A stretch of 64,000 nucleotides of DNA from Aerococcaceae bacterium zg-252 (GCA_016237705.1 CP066204.1:692001-756000); one strand, 5' to 3'; shown: positions 27,368-36,721, counted from the first letter of the stretch. Translations and numbers: made by a program. The notes: generated by a model from the letters alone, not told the origin.

Positions 27368-28666
27368 ATGACAGAAAAAAATATGATGCCAAAACAATCG
27401 ATATGGAAATTGCTAAAACAAAAATTACAAGCGACAGATTTATTAATTTTTATTTTTATGTATTTATTAATTATTATCGGTATGATTTTTGTCTTTAGTG
27501 CGACAATGTATGCTGGTGGTGGAACAGGTGGTCGAGCAGTTCCGTTTTCTTATGTTAGCCGACAATTGCAAGGGGTTTCGATTGGTTCAGCTCTGATGTT
27601 GGCGATGATGTTAGTACCGCATAAATGGTATCACAATCTAACATTGATTCAAGTAGTAGTGCTAGCTCTTGACGGATTATTACTATATACGGCTTTGTTT
27701 GGGGAAGTTGTCGGTGGTGCGAGTAACTGGTTCAATCATTTTGGGATTAATTTCCAGCCTGCCGAGTTGTATAAGGCAGCAGTAGCAGTATTAGTCGCTT
27801 GGCATTTGAGCTTTCAAAAAGAAGAATTGAGTGTCAAAACTACCAAAGAAAAATGGAATGTCAAAACTAAAATTAAAAATCCTAAACAGTTGTTAAGCCA
27901 AAATCAAGGGATTATTTCGATTGGTTTAATTTTAGCTGGTTTTTTGTTTATGAGAATGATGCCGGATTATGGAATGATTTTGTTAATTGCGATTGCATTA
28001 GCTGCGAATTGGACGATTAATAAATTGACTTTAAAGCAAAATATCACACTTTATTCTATAGGTGCCGGTGCATATGCTGTTTTTTTATGGATTGCGAGTA
28101 CCTTTGCACCTAATTGGATAAATCGTGATAGCCACTTTTTAGTGCGACTTGGGATTTTTACCAATCCGTTTATTGACCCATTGAATAAAGGGTTTCAATT
28201 GATACAATCGCTTATTGCTATCAGTCGTGGTGGTTGGTTTGGTAAAGGAATTGGACAAGGAATTACAAAACAGTTGAGCTTGCCAGAAGGTCAAAATGAC
28301 TTTATTTTTGCGATTATGACGGAAGAACTAGGTTTTGTCAAAATTCTGGTATTTTTAATCTTTTTATTGGTAGTATACTTATATTTATTTAAACAAGCGA
28401 TGGCATGTAAGGATACTTTCCGTAAAAATGTGATTTTTGGTTTGTCGATTATGTTTGTTGTTCAATCAATGGTAAATATCGGTGGGGTACTCAGTGTGAT
28501 TCCACTTACAGGTGTCACATTGCCATTTATCAGTTCCGGTGGGACGAGTATGATGATTAGTATGGCAACAATTGGTATTATTCAAGCAATGATTATTCAA
28601 GAGCGTTTAGCAGACGATGAAATGAATGGAAGTGATAGTAATGGAAAAGACTACGATAGAATTTAA
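27368..28666 (+). CDS. ftsW: septal peptidoglycan glycosyltransferase FtsW
   Basis: 432 residues, about ten membrane helices, SEDS family. FVFSATMYA near the N-terminus, a long cytosolic loop, LPEGQNDFIFAIMTEELG and PFISSGGTSMMISM are family signatures. It polymerises lipid II at the septum with the class B PBP. Position before ylbG, rsmD and coaD favours FtsW over RodA. ATG at 27368 after aaggagg. Confidence 0.92.
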   Translation: MTEKNMMPKQSIWKLLKQKLQATDLLIFIFMYLLIIIGMIFVFSATMYAGGGTGGRAVPFSYVSRQLQGVSIGSALMLAMMLVPHKWYHNLTLIQVVVLALDGLLLYTALFGEVVGGASNWFNHFGINFQPAELYKAAVAVLVAWHLSFQKEELSVKTTKEKWNVKTKIKNPKQLLSQNQGIISIGLILAGFLFMRMMPDYGMILLIAIALAANWTINKLTLKQNITLYSIGAGAYAVFLWIASTFAPNWINRDSHFLVRLGIFTNPFIDPLNKGFQLIQSLIAISRGGWFGKGIGQGITKQLSLPEGQNDFIFAIMTEELGFVKILVFLIFLLVVYLYLFKQAMACKDTFRKNVIFGLSIMFVVQSMVNIGGVLSVIPLTGVTLPFISSGGTSMMISMATIGIIQAMIIQERLADDEMNGSDSNGKDYDRI

Positions 28667-29009
28667 TTTAATGGAACGTACGGCATTAGTTGTATGGCTC
28701 TATACATTGAAGCAGTTAAAACATATTCGTAAATTTGGGCATGTGCAATTTGTTAGTAAACGCATGCGTTATGTTATTTTATATATCAATCAAGCAGATG
28801 AAGAAGAAACAATGAAAAAATTACGTCGCTTGCATTTCGTACAAAAAGTAGAGAAAAGTTATCGTGATGACATTGATATGACTTGGAAAGATGCGATTCC
28901 AAATCGTAAGGACAAAGACCATGAAAATCATCATGAAGACGATAAGCAAGAGCTGAACTTCATTCAGTCATTAGTTTCGACATTGCATGAAAAGGATTCA
29001 GATAAATGA
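28641..29009 (+). CDS. ylbG: YlbG-like protein (UPF0298, DUF2129)
   Basis: 122 residues. RTALVVWLYTLKQLKHIRKFG and MRYVILYINQ match the DUF2129 family, whose role is unknown. The C-terminal 35 residues are very acidic and basic mixed (KDKDHENHHEDDK). The ATG at 28641 has ggaagtga upstream and lies inside the end of ftsW; ATG 28626 is an alternative. Its TGA overlaps the rsmD ATG by 4 bp. Confidence 0.83.
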   Translation: MEKTTIEFNLMERTALVVWLYTLKQLKHIRKFGHVQFVSKRMRYVILYINQADEEETMKKLRRLHFVQKVEKSYRDDIDMTWKDAIPNRKDKDHENHHEDDKQELNFIQSLVSTLHEKDSDK

Positions 29010-29566
29010 GAGTAGTAGCAGGAAAGTATGGAAGTCGACCCTTAAAAGCAGTACCGGGTAATAATACACGTCCGACAACCGATAAAATTAAAGAAAGTCT
29101 GTTTAGTATGTTAGGTGGCTTTTTTGACGGGGGTAAGGTATTGGATTTATATGGTGGTACAGGTGGCTTAGCGATTGAAGCTGTATCACGAGGTATGGAC
29201 GAAGCGTATATTTGTGAGCAGTATCGTCCAGCATTAAAAGTAATTGCCGAAAATATTGCGATGACAAAGGAATCCGAGCGTTTTACGGTGTTGGCAGGGA
29301 ATAATCGACAACAATTAGCCCAATTAAATGCGATTAGCTTTGATTTAGTGCTGATTGACCCACCGTATAAAAAGCAGATGATTGAAGAAGATATTGAGTG
29401 GTTGGTACAACATCAACTTATAACAGAAGACACGATTATTTTGTGTGAAACTGATGATACGACAGTATTGCCGGAACAACTACTCAATTGGTATAAGGCA
29501 AAATTTAAAACTTATGGTAGTACGCATATACACTTGTATCAGTATGATGATACATTGAATGATTAA
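29006..29566 (+). CDS. rsmD: 16S rRNA (guanine-966-N2)-methyltransferase
   Basis: 186 residues; SAM-dependent. RVVAGKYGSRPLKAVPG, TRPTTDKIKESLF, SAM motif LDLYGGTGGLAIEA and the catalytic LIDPPY are intact. Coupled to ylbG and followed by coaD, the standard Firmicutes order. Confidence 0.95.
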   Translation: MRVVAGKYGSRPLKAVPGNNTRPTTDKIKESLFSMLGGFFDGGKVLDLYGGTGGLAIEAVSRGMDEAYICEQYRPALKVIAENIAMTKESERFTVLAGNNRQQLAQLNAISFDLVLIDPPYKKQMIEEDIEWLVQHQLITEDTIILCETDDTTVLPEQLLNWYKAKFKTYGSTHIHLYQYDDTLND

Positions 29567-29584
29567 GATGTGAGGTGTTAGCAG

Positions 29585-30082
29585 ATGAAAAAACGTATTG
29601 GAATCTTTCCAGGTAGTTTTGACCCATTAACTTATGGGCATTTGGATTTAATTGAACGTAGCAGTCAATTATTTGATGAATTGATTGTTTTAGTGGCTGT
29701 TAATACGAGTAAAAAGGCATTGTTTGCACCGGAAGAAAAGGTTGCCTTAGTTCAAGCAGTGGTCAAGGATTTACCAAATGTTACGGTTGAATCTTTTTCA
29801 GACGGACTGGTCGCAACGTATTATCAAGAAAAAAATGCGTCTGCCTTAATTCGTGGGGTGCGTAATGCCCTTGATTTTGAATATGAAAGCAATATTTCGA
29901 TTATTAATCGCAAACAATATGAGGACCTAGAAACGATTTTAATGTATGCGAATGAAGAATATCGTTATTTGAGTTCGAGTTTGATTAAAGAAATTGCGTA
30001 TTTTAAAGGGGATATTAGTGATATGGTACCACCGATTGTGCGTCAAGCGATTGAAGAAAAGTACCAGCAAATGGAGCGTTAG
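29585..30082 (+). CDS. coaD: phosphopantetheine adenylyltransferase
   Basis: 165 residues; penultimate step of coenzyme A synthesis. Nucleotidyl-transfer motif GSFDPLTYGHLDLI, IRGVRNALDFEYE and the C-terminal YLSSSLIKEIAYF are typical. Ends at a strong terminator. Confidence 0.96.
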   Translation: MKKRIGIFPGSFDPLTYGHLDLIERSSQLFDELIVLVAVNTSKKALFAPEEKVALVQAVVKDLPNVTVESFSDGLVATYYQEKNASALIRGVRNALDFEYESNISIINRKQYEDLETILMYANEEYRYLSSSLIKEIAYFKGDISDMVPPIVRQAIEEKYQQMER

Positions 30083-30097
30083 ATGATGTATGGTATT

Positions 30098-30136
30098 GGC
30101 AGTAATGGTTTTATGAACGATTACTGCCGATTTTTT
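30098..30136 (+). terminator. Rho-independent terminator after coaD
   Basis: Stem ggcagtaa / ttactgcc with a 15-nt loop, followed by a T run. Confidence 0.9.
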
Positions 30137-30177
30137 ATTTTAAAAAAGGCAGACTTGGAAATAAAAATCGGAAACGC

Positions 30178-30206
30178 TTGTAATGGGGCATTATGTATGT
30201 TATGAT
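30178..30206 (+). promoter_or_regulatory. promoter of the cold-shock gene
   Basis: TTGTAA and TATGAT are exactly 17 bp apart. The predicted start leaves a leader of about 100 nt before the ATG, the kind of long leader known to control cold-shock mRNAs. Confidence 0.75.
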
Positions 30207-30312
30207 GATAACATATTTTTGTAACGGAAGAAGAGTCAATAGCAATATAACGTTTTTAACCAATCGCAGAAATAAATATATACGTGCGAAAGCACAAAGG
30301 AGTTCATCGTTA

Positions 30313-30513
30313 ATGGAACAAGGTACAGTAAAATGGTTTAATTCAGAAAAAGGTTTCGGATTTATTGAAAGAGAAGGAGCAGCAGATGTGTTCGTTCATT
30401 TTTCAGCAATCCAAGGCGACGGTTACAAAACTTTAGAAGAGGGACAAGCAGTTTCTTTCGAAGTTGAAGAAGGCGCTCGTGGACCTCAAGCTGCGAATGT
30501 GGTTAAAGCTTAA
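30313..30513 (+). CDS. csp: cold-shock protein (CspA family)
   Basis: 66-residue single-stranded nucleic-acid chaperone. [18 protein letters not shown] contains RNP1 (KGFGFI) and VFVHFSAIQ contains RNP2. The frame is open to 30193, but the ATG at 30313 gives the exact family N-terminus and has aaaggag 10 bp upstream. Monocistronic, between its own promoter and terminator. Confidence 0.97.
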   Translation: MEQGTVKWFNSEKGFGFIEREGAADVFVHFSAIQGDGYKTLEEGQAVSFEVEEGARGPQAANVVKA

Positions 30514-30534
30514 TTCTAGTTTGAATTTATTCCA

Positions 30535-30564
30535 AGGCATGCTCATGTGAGTGTGTCTTTTTTT
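30535..30564 (+). terminator. terminator after the cold-shock gene
   Basis: Ten-base stem (aggcatgctc paired with gagtgtgtct, three G-T pairs) followed by a T run. Confidence 0.82.
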
Positions 30565-30693
30565 GATTTCACCACAAGTTTTTCACAAAATTCTAACACA
30601 TAGTTAATTAAATTTGATACAATAACTTTATATGTTTGAAATTCACTATGATGTCGGATATTCAAACGACAGAATCCATTAGGAGAAATCAAT

Positions 30694-31410
30694 ATGAATT
30701 CAGAAAAATTATCGACACGCTTGGCACGTGTTGCCGACTATTTAATCGAGTATGCAAACGAGCCACTGCGTTTAGCAGATATTGGCAGTGACCATGCGTA
30801 TTTGCCTTGTTATTTAGGATTAAATAATCATTTAGAATTTGCGATTGCAGGCGAAGTAGTTGACGGGCCATTTCAATCAGCTAAGACGGAAGTAGCAATA
30901 CGTCAATTAACGGATATTATTTCCGTACGCAAAGGGGACGGACTGGCAGTTGTCACATCAGAAGATAAACTCAATGCTATCAGTATTTGTGGCATGGGTG
31001 GTTCTTTAATCCGTGATATTTTAGCTAAAAATGAAACATTATTAACACCAGGTATTCTAGTTGTTTTGCAGCCAAATATGGCAAGTTTTCAATTGCGTCA
31101 ATGGCTCAATCAGCATCAATTTGAATTGTTAACTGAAACAGTCGTCACTGACAATCAGCGTCAATATGAAATTATTGTGGCAAGGAAAGTTGAACAGGCT
31201 GTTGCCCCATTATCAAGAGAGGCACTTCAATTTGGGCCATATAATTTGCAACAACCAACGTCTGCTTTCTTTGATAAATGGCAAAGTGAATTAGCAGTGC
31301 TGCAAAATGTTCGTCAGCAATTAGAAAAAACAGTAGATGCAACTCACGAGAAAGCACAAGCTATTCGTGAACAAATCGAAGCAATTGAACAAGTGCTAAG
31401 TCGTAAGTAA
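30694..31410 (+). CDS. trmK: tRNA (adenine-22-N1)-methyltransferase
   Basis: 238 residues. SAM motif LADIGSDHAYLP, GEVVDGPFQSA, ISICGMGGSLIRDIL and LQPNM match TrmK, with a C-terminal coiled-coil (about 190-236). The downstream Nif3-like gene is its usual partner in Firmicutes. ATG after aggagaa. Confidence 0.93.
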   Translation: MNSEKLSTRLARVADYLIEYANEPLRLADIGSDHAYLPCYLGLNNHLEFAIAGEVVDGPFQSAKTEVAIRQLTDIISVRKGDGLAVVTSEDKLNAISICGMGGSLIRDILAKNETLLTPGILVVLQPNMASFQLRQWLNQHQFELLTETVVTDNQRQYEIIVARKVEQAVAPLSREALQFGPYNLQQPTSAFFDKWQSELAVLQNVRQQLEKTVDATHEKAQAIREQIEAIEQVLSRK

Positions 31411-31447
31411 GTTAACTCAACAGGACGTATAAAGAAAGGAAGTAACC

Positions 31448-32254
31448 ATGACAACTATAACATTTCAAATATTGATTGATTATTTGAATGATTTATATCC
31501 ACCACATTTGGCAGAAGATTGGGATCAAGTCGGATTACATTTTGGAAATCCACAAGCACCAGTCAAACGAATTTTAACGACTTTAGATGTGCGAGATGCT
31601 GTGGTAGATGAAGCAATTGAACAAGGCATTGATACCATTATTGTGCATCACCCTATTTTATTTCATGGCATCAAACGCTTTGATTTATCCGACGCTCAAA
31701 CGCGAGTGTATGCGAAATTAATTAAGCATGATATTAAAGTCTTTGCAATGCACACCAACCATGATATTCAGTGGAATGGTATGAATGATTGGTTATGTGA
31801 AGAATTAGGTTTAGAAAATATTCGTCCATTAGAGCGACCAGAAGACCATGACAATCCAGGACTTGGTCGTATTGGAGAGTTGCCACAACCTGTAAGTCGT
31901 GATTCCTTGTTAGAATTATTGAAGACAACATACGGACGCACGCAATTTCCAGTTATTGAAACGACACCGAAAGCGATGTATCAACGCATTGCCTTAATCG
32001 GTGGTGCTGGCTCTAGTTATGCACATTTAGCAGCTAAATTAGAAGCAGATGTCTATTTAACGGGGGATATTACTTATCATGCAGCCCAAGCATGTGAACA
32101 ATTGCCATTGATGACGGTAGACGTAGGACATTATACGGAAGTTGTCTTCGCTAAGAAAATGGCAGCCTTATTGAATGCTGCTGCTGAGCAAAATCAATGG
32201 AAAATCGAAGCGAAACCGACAACGATTAACATTAACCCATTCAAATACGAATAA
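31448..32254 (+). CDS. Nif3-like dinuclear metal protein
   Basis: 268 residues of the NIF3/YqfO family with a dinuclear metal site: AEDWDQVGLHFGNP, IIVHHPILFHG, AMHTNHD and a C-terminal VGHYTEVVF. It is the short form without the PII-like insert found in Bacillus YqfO. Precise activity is not established. Coupled in position to trmK. Confidence 0.9.
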   Translation: MTTITFQILIDYLNDLYPPHLAEDWDQVGLHFGNPQAPVKRILTTLDVRDAVVDEAIEQGIDTIIVHHPILFHGIKRFDLSDAQTRVYAKLIKHDIKVFAMHTNHDIQWNGMNDWLCEELGLENIRPLERPEDHDNPGLGRIGELPQPVSRDSLLELLKTTYGRTQFPVIETTPKAMYQRIALIGGAGSSYAHLAAKLEADVYLTGDITYHAAQACEQLPLMTVDVGHYTEVVFAKKMAALLNAAAEQNQWKIEAKPTTININPFKYE

Positions 32255-32284
32255 TTAATATAATAATAAAAAGGAGATAAAATT

Positions 32285-33520
32285 ATGCCAAATTTATTTA
32301 ACCAAACAAGAGACCGTTTAATTCGCTATGCGAAAATTAACACACGTTCTGACGTCAATAATAAAGCTATTCCGTCAACAGCAATCCAATTTGATTTATT
32401 GAATTTATTAGTTGACGAATTAAAGGAATTAGGAATGCAAGATGTTGTCTTAAATCCTGTAAATGCGTTTGTAACGGCGACATTGCCTGCTAATACTGAC
32501 GCTGATGTACCAAGCATGGGATTTATTGCACATGTTGATACGGCTGATTTTAATTCAGAGAATGTACAACCACAAATCATTGAAAATTATGACGGTGGTG
32601 ATATTGTGTTGAATGCTGAGCAAAATATTGTGATGACAACAGCTGATTTTCCTAATTTAACTCAATATAAAGGACAAACTTTAATTACAACAGACGGTAC
32701 AACTTTATTAGGTGCTGATGACAAGTCAGGAATTGCTGAAATTATGACGGCAATGGAATATTTAATTGCACACCCTGAAATTAAGCATGGTGAAGTAAAA
32801 GTTGCCTTTGGTCCAGATGAAGAAGTAGGACGTGGAGCTGACCATTTTGATGTTGAAGGTTTTGCGACAGACTTTGCCTATACAATGGACGGTGGACCAG
32901 TTGGGGAATTAGAATACGAAAGTTTTAATGCGGCGTGCTTGAATTTGCGTATTACAGGTAAAAATATTCACCCAGGAACTGCAAAAGGGAAAATGATTAA
33001 TGCGATTACAGTTGCGAATCAATTTATTTCAAAATTACCAGAAAAAGAAGCACCTGAATTTACAGATGGTCGTGAGGGCTTTTACCATGTTAATGAAATC
33101 AATGGTTCAGTTGATGAAGCGTATGTATCATTAATTATCCGTGATTTTGACCGTACTGATTTTGAGGCACGTAAAGCATTTGCTATGCAAGCAGTTAAAG
33201 AAGTGAATGCTTTGTATCCGTATGAAGTGATTGAACCAGAATTATTTGACCAATATTACAATATGGCAGAAGTCATTGAAAAAGATATGCGTTCAGTTGA
33301 TTTAGCGAAAGCAGCAATGGAATTATTGGATATTCCAGTCGATATTAAACCAATTCGTGGTGGTACTGACGGATCTAAAATTAGTTTTATGGGTATTCCA
33401 ACACCAAATATTTTTGCTGGTGGCGAAAATATGCATGGACGTTATGAATTTGTTGCCGTTGAATCAATGGTGAAAGCAACTGAAGTGATTGTGAAAATTG
33501 TTGAATTAGCCGCGAAATAA
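32285..33520 (+). CDS. pepT: peptidase T (tripeptide aminopeptidase)
   Basis: 411 residues, M20 zinc metallopeptidase that trims N-terminal residues from tripeptides in the cytosol. Metal ligands appear in GFIAHVDTADF, LGADDKSG, FGPDEEVGRGADHF and IFAGGENMHGRYEFV. Full length. ATG after aaggag, terminator after the stop. Confidence 0.96.
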   Translation: MPNLFNQTRDRLIRYAKINTRSDVNNKAIPSTAIQFDLLNLLVDELKELGMQDVVLNPVNAFVTATLPANTDADVPSMGFIAHVDTADFNSENVQPQIIENYDGGDIVLNAEQNIVMTTADFPNLTQYKGQTLITTDGTTLLGADDKSGIAEIMTAMEYLIAHPEIKHGEVKVAFGPDEEVGRGADHFDVEGFATDFAYTMDGGPVGELEYESFNAACLNLRITGKNIHPGTAKGKMINAITVANQFISKLPEKEAPEFTDGREGFYHVNEINGSVDEAYVSLIIRDFDRTDFEARKAFAMQAVKEVNALYPYEVIEPELFDQYYNMAEVIEKDMRSVDLAKAAMELLDIPVDIKPIRGGTDGSKISFMGIPTPNIFAGGENMHGRYEFVAVESMVKATEVIVKIVELAAK

Positions 33521-33530
33521 AAGAGTGTAG

Positions 33531-33561
33531 CACCTTGTCCGTAGTGGATAGGGTGTTTTTT
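33531..33561 (+). terminator. Rho-independent terminator after pepT
   Basis: Ten-base stem (caccttgtcc / ggatagggtg, two G-T pairs) with six T residues. Confidence 0.88.
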
Positions 33562-33583
33562 GTAAACACTGGGGGGATAATAG

Positions 33584-33757
33584 ATGAAAATCAATAAAGA
33601 AGATAATACTAAAATTATGGCTAAAGCAGATGATTTAAGTGAAGATAATAAAGTAGAGCATGAGAAAATACTAGTGGCTGACCAAGACCAAGTTGATGAT
33701 AGTGCGGTATCTATTTTATCTTGGCATATAGAAGCATTTAAAGAATTAGCGAAATGA
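33584..33757 (+). CDS. small acidic hypothetical protein (57 residues)
   Basis: ATG 33584 to TGA 33755-33757, with a gggggga ribosome site 7 bp upstream. The product is polar and acidic and ends SILSWHIEAFKELAK, an amphipathic helix. I do not recognise it. The pepT terminator lies between it and pepT, so it would need its own promoter, which I cannot see. The ribosome site and sensible codon use make it likely real. Confidence 0.5.
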   Translation: MKINKEDNTKIMAKADDLSEDNKVEHEKILVADQDQVDDSAVSILSWHIEAFKELAK

Positions 33758-33870
33758 CAAGACTAAAATAAAATAGAAATGTACTTTGATTACATCTCAA
33801 AATTCATGAACGATAACGAAACAATATGGAAAATCATTCGTTTTTAACCGTTTTCTCAAACTTTATATGC

Positions 33871-33899
33871 TTGCATTTTAATTTTGAGTAGATTATAAT
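33871..33899 (+). promoter_or_regulatory. promoter of the nucleoside-transporter operon
   Basis: TTGCAT and a consensus TATAAT separated by 17 bp. An inverted repeat AACGAA-N16-TTCGTT (33815-33842) lies 29 bp upstream and may be an operator. Confidence 0.82.
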
Positions 33900-33960
33900 A
33901 AGGTTGGGTTGGGGAATTTTGATAAATCAAACTAACCAAATAACTTTTTGGAGGAATACA

Positions 33961-34980
33961 ATGAAAAAGTTTGTAAGTTTAGCGTCAACAGCGTTAGTAT
34001 TAGGTTCAGTAGCAGTGCCAGTATTGGCTCAAGCAGAAGAGGATTTTTCAGTTGTTATGGTTACCGACACTGGTGGTGTAGATGATAAATCATTTAACCA
34101 AGGTGCTTGGGAAGGATTAACAGCTTTCGGTGAAGAAAATGGCTTAGAAAAAGGAAAAGGATACCACTACTTACAATCTGCAAGTGATTCTGATTATGTT
34201 ACAAACTTAGAATTAGCAGTTGCAGGTAACTTTGATGTGACATTCGGTATTGGTTACAAATTAGCAGAAGCAATTCAACAAGTAGCTGAAGCAAACCCTG
34301 AACGTCATTTTGCAATTGTAGACTCTATGGTTGATTTACCAAACGTTGCGTCAATCGGATTTAAAGATCACGAAGCATCATTCTTAGCAGGGGTAGCAGC
34401 TGCTAAAACAACTAAAACAAATAAAATTGGTTTCATCGGTGGTATTAAAGGTGAAGTTATCGACCGTTTTGAAGCTGGTTTCGTAGCTGGTGTTAAAGCA
34501 GTTAACCCAGATATCAAAGTAGAAGTTCAATATGCAGACAGTTTCTCAGATGCTGCTAAAGGTAAACAATTAGCATCAGCAATGTATGCAAATGATATTG
34601 ATGTTGTATTCCATGCAGCTGGTGGTGTAGGTGAAGGAGTCTTCACTGAAGCTAAAGACATCGTGAAAAACGATCCAACTCGTGAGATTTGGGTAGTTGG
34701 TGTTGACCGTGACCAAGATGCTGAAGGTATTGTTGAAGTAGAAGGCAAAGAACGTCACTTAACATTAACTTCTACATTAAAAGGTGTAGGTGCAGCCGTT
34801 AAGAAAGTATCAGAAGATGCTAAAGCAGGTAACTTTAAAGCAGGTGTGACAACATTCGGTTTAGAAGATAACGGTGTTGGTTTATCTGACGGTCAATTAA
34901 CAGATGATGTAAAAGCAGCAGTTGCTGAATTTAAAGAAAAAATCATCAAGGGCGAAATCGAAGTACCAGAAAAACCATAA
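33961..34980 (+). CDS. bmpA: BMP-family nucleoside-binding protein
   Basis: 339 residues of the Med/PnrA (BMP) substrate-binding family; binds nucleosides for the ABC importer that follows. VTDTGGVDDKSFNQGAWEGL, FGIGYKLAEAI and GFIGGIKGEVIDRFEAGF are typical. Residues 1-25 are a signal peptide, but there is no cysteine in it or in the whole protein, so the lipid anchor usual in Gram-positives is missing; the likely cut is after AQA. ATG at 33961 after ggagg; upstream in-frame codons carry the promoter region. Confidence 0.92.
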   Translation: MKKFVSLASTALVLGSVAVPVLAQAEEDFSVVMVTDTGGVDDKSFNQGAWEGLTAFGEENGLEKGKGYHYLQSASDSDYVTNLELAVAGNFDVTFGIGYKLAEAIQQVAEANPERHFAIVDSMVDLPNVASIGFKDHEASFLAGVAAAKTTKTNKIGFIGGIKGEVIDRFEAGFVAGVKAVNPDIKVEVQYADSFSDAAKGKQLASAMYANDIDVVFHAAGGVGEGVFTEAKDIVKNDPTREIWVVGVDRDQDAEGIVEVEGKERHLTLTSTLKGVGAAVKKVSEDAKAGNFKAGVTTFGLEDNGVGLSDGQLTDDVKAAVAEFKEKIIKGEIEVPEKP

Positions 34981-35000
34981 TTTTTTATAAAATTTAGTAG

Positions 35001-35037
35001 AGTAGAGCAGAAAATGCACTTCTGCTCTACTTTTTTT
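35001..35037 (+). terminator. terminator between the binding-protein and ATPase genes
   Basis: Perfect 11-bp stem agtagagcaga / tctgctctact plus seven T residues. It would let the binding protein be made in excess over the membrane parts if read-through is partial. Confidence 0.9.
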
Positions 35038-35158
35038 AAAAATTTTTAGTATAATATAAATAAGAAAAACGCTTTATTTATCTGATTTTTGCCATTATTT
35101 AATTATTCATTCAACAATATGAATAGAGCGTAAAATAAAAAGAAAGTGGGGGATGACC

Positions 35159-36721
35159 ATGACAGTGAATCAAGTTCCTGTGATTGAAATGCGTAATATT
35201 TCAAAGCAATTCGGTACTTTTTTTGCCAATAAAAACATTAATTTACAATTGTTAAAAGGTGAAATTCATGCACTGTTAGGGGAAAATGGTGCGGGCAAGT
35301 CGACTTTAATGAATATTTTATCGGGGTTGTATCAACCAACTGCTGGTGATATTTATATGAATGGTGAGAAAGTCGAAATTTCATCGCCGACAAAGGCAAC
35401 GGCATTAGGTATTGGTATGGTACATCAACATTTTATGTTAATTGATGATTTTACCGTTGCTGAAAACATTATGCTCGGTAACGAGATGACGAATGGTCTA
35501 TTATTAAACCGTTCAGGTGCTCGTGAGTCTATTTTAAAAGTATCGAAACAATATGGTTTGGATATTGACCCAGATGCGAAAGTACGTGATATTACAGTCG
35601 GTATGCAGCAACGTGTGGAAATTTTGAAAACCTTGTATCGTGGGGCTGATATTTTAATTTTTGACGAGCCAACTGCCGTATTAACACCACAAGAAATTCA
35701 AGAGTTTATTGTGACATTAAAACATTTAGCGTCAGAAGGCAAATCTATTATTATCATTACGCATAAATTAGATGAAATACGAGCAGTGGCTGATCGTTGT
35801 ACAGTCATTCGTCGTGGCGAGTCGATTGATACAGTGGTAGTGGCTGGTACAAGTTCGAGTGAATTGGCAGATATGATGGTTGGCCGTTCAGTTAATTTTA
35901 AAACGGATAAATCACCGGCTCAACCGACAGATGTGGCACTAGAAGTTGCGGATTTAATTGTTGAAGATGAACGAGGCGTTGAAGTTGTCAAACAATTAAG
36001 TTTCCAAGTGCGTCATGGGGAAATTTTAGGAATTGCTGGGATTGACGGAAATGGGCAATCGGAATTAATTTTAGCGATAACAGGATTAGCTAATGCAAAA
36101 TCAGGTTCAGTCAAACTCAATGGCGAAGAAATACTTGGCTTAACTCCACGTGAAATCAATGAAAAATTTGTAGGACATATTCCAGAAGATAGACATAAGT
36201 ATGGTTTAGTACTAGATATGAAACTAGAAGACAATATGGTCTTAAAAGAATATTATCGTGAGCCATATTCAAAAGGATTGTTCTTAGATTTCAATGCAAT
36301 TGGTACTCATGCAAAAACGTTGATTGAGCGTTACGATGTGCGTACAACATCTGAAAAATCACCGGCGAGTGCTTTATCCGGTGGTAACCAACAAAAAGCG
36401 ATTATCGCACGTGAATTAAGTTTAAATCCGGACTTTTTAATTGCTGCAAACCCAACACGTGGATTAGATGTTGGAGCGATTGAATACATTCACAAAGCCT
36501 TGATTGCTGAGCGTGATAAAAACAAATCGGTTCTATTGATGAGTTTTGAATTGGAAGAAATTTTAAATGTATCAGACCGAATTATAGTCATGTATGACGG
36601 AAAGATTATGGCAGATGTACTGGCGTCTGAAACGAATGAACAAGAAATTGGTTTGATGATGGCAGGAACATCTTATGAAGAAGTATTACGACAACGACAA
36701 GAGAGAGGAGTGAACTCATGA
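35159..36721 (+). CDS. nupA: nucleoside ABC transporter ATPase (two domains)
   Basis: About 520 residues with two fused ABC domains. First: Walker A GENGAGKSTL, signature region TVGMQQRVEIL, Walker B LIFDEPTAVLT. Second: degenerate Walker A GIDGNGQSEL, signature LSGGNQQKAIIAREL, and AANPTRGLD where Walker B is expected. The degenerate second site is normal for this family. ATG at 35159 chosen over 35153 by distance from gggggg. Overlaps the next gene by 4 bp. Confidence 0.93.
   Translation: MTVNQVPVIEMRNISKQFGTFFANKNINLQLLKGEIHALLGENGAGKSTLMNILSGLYQPTAGDIYMNGEKVEISSPTKATALGIGMVHQHFMLIDDFTVAENIMLGNEMTNGLLLNRSGARESILKVSKQYGLDIDPDAKVRDITVGMQQRVEILKTLYRGADILIFDEPTAVLTPQEIQEFIVTLKHLASEGKSIIIITHKLDEIRAVADRCTVIRRGESIDTVVVAGTSSSELADMMVGRSVNFKTDKSPAQPTDVALEVADLIVEDERGVEVVKQLSFQVRHGEILGIAGIDGNGQSELILAITGLANAKSGSVKLNGEEILGLTPREINEKFVGHIPEDRHKYGLVLDMKLEDNMVLKEYYREPYSKGLFLDFNAIGTHAKTLIERYDVRTTSEKSPASALSGGNQQKAIIARELSLNPDFLIAANPTRGLDVGAIEYIHKALIAERDKNKSVLLMSFELEEILNVSDRIIVMYDGKIMADVLASETNEQEIGLMMAGTSYEEVLRQRQERGVNS

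Noticed and set aside
30193-30312. N-terminal extension of the cold-shock protein
   Set aside because: The family N-terminus and ribosome site place the start at 30313; the upstream codons are leader.
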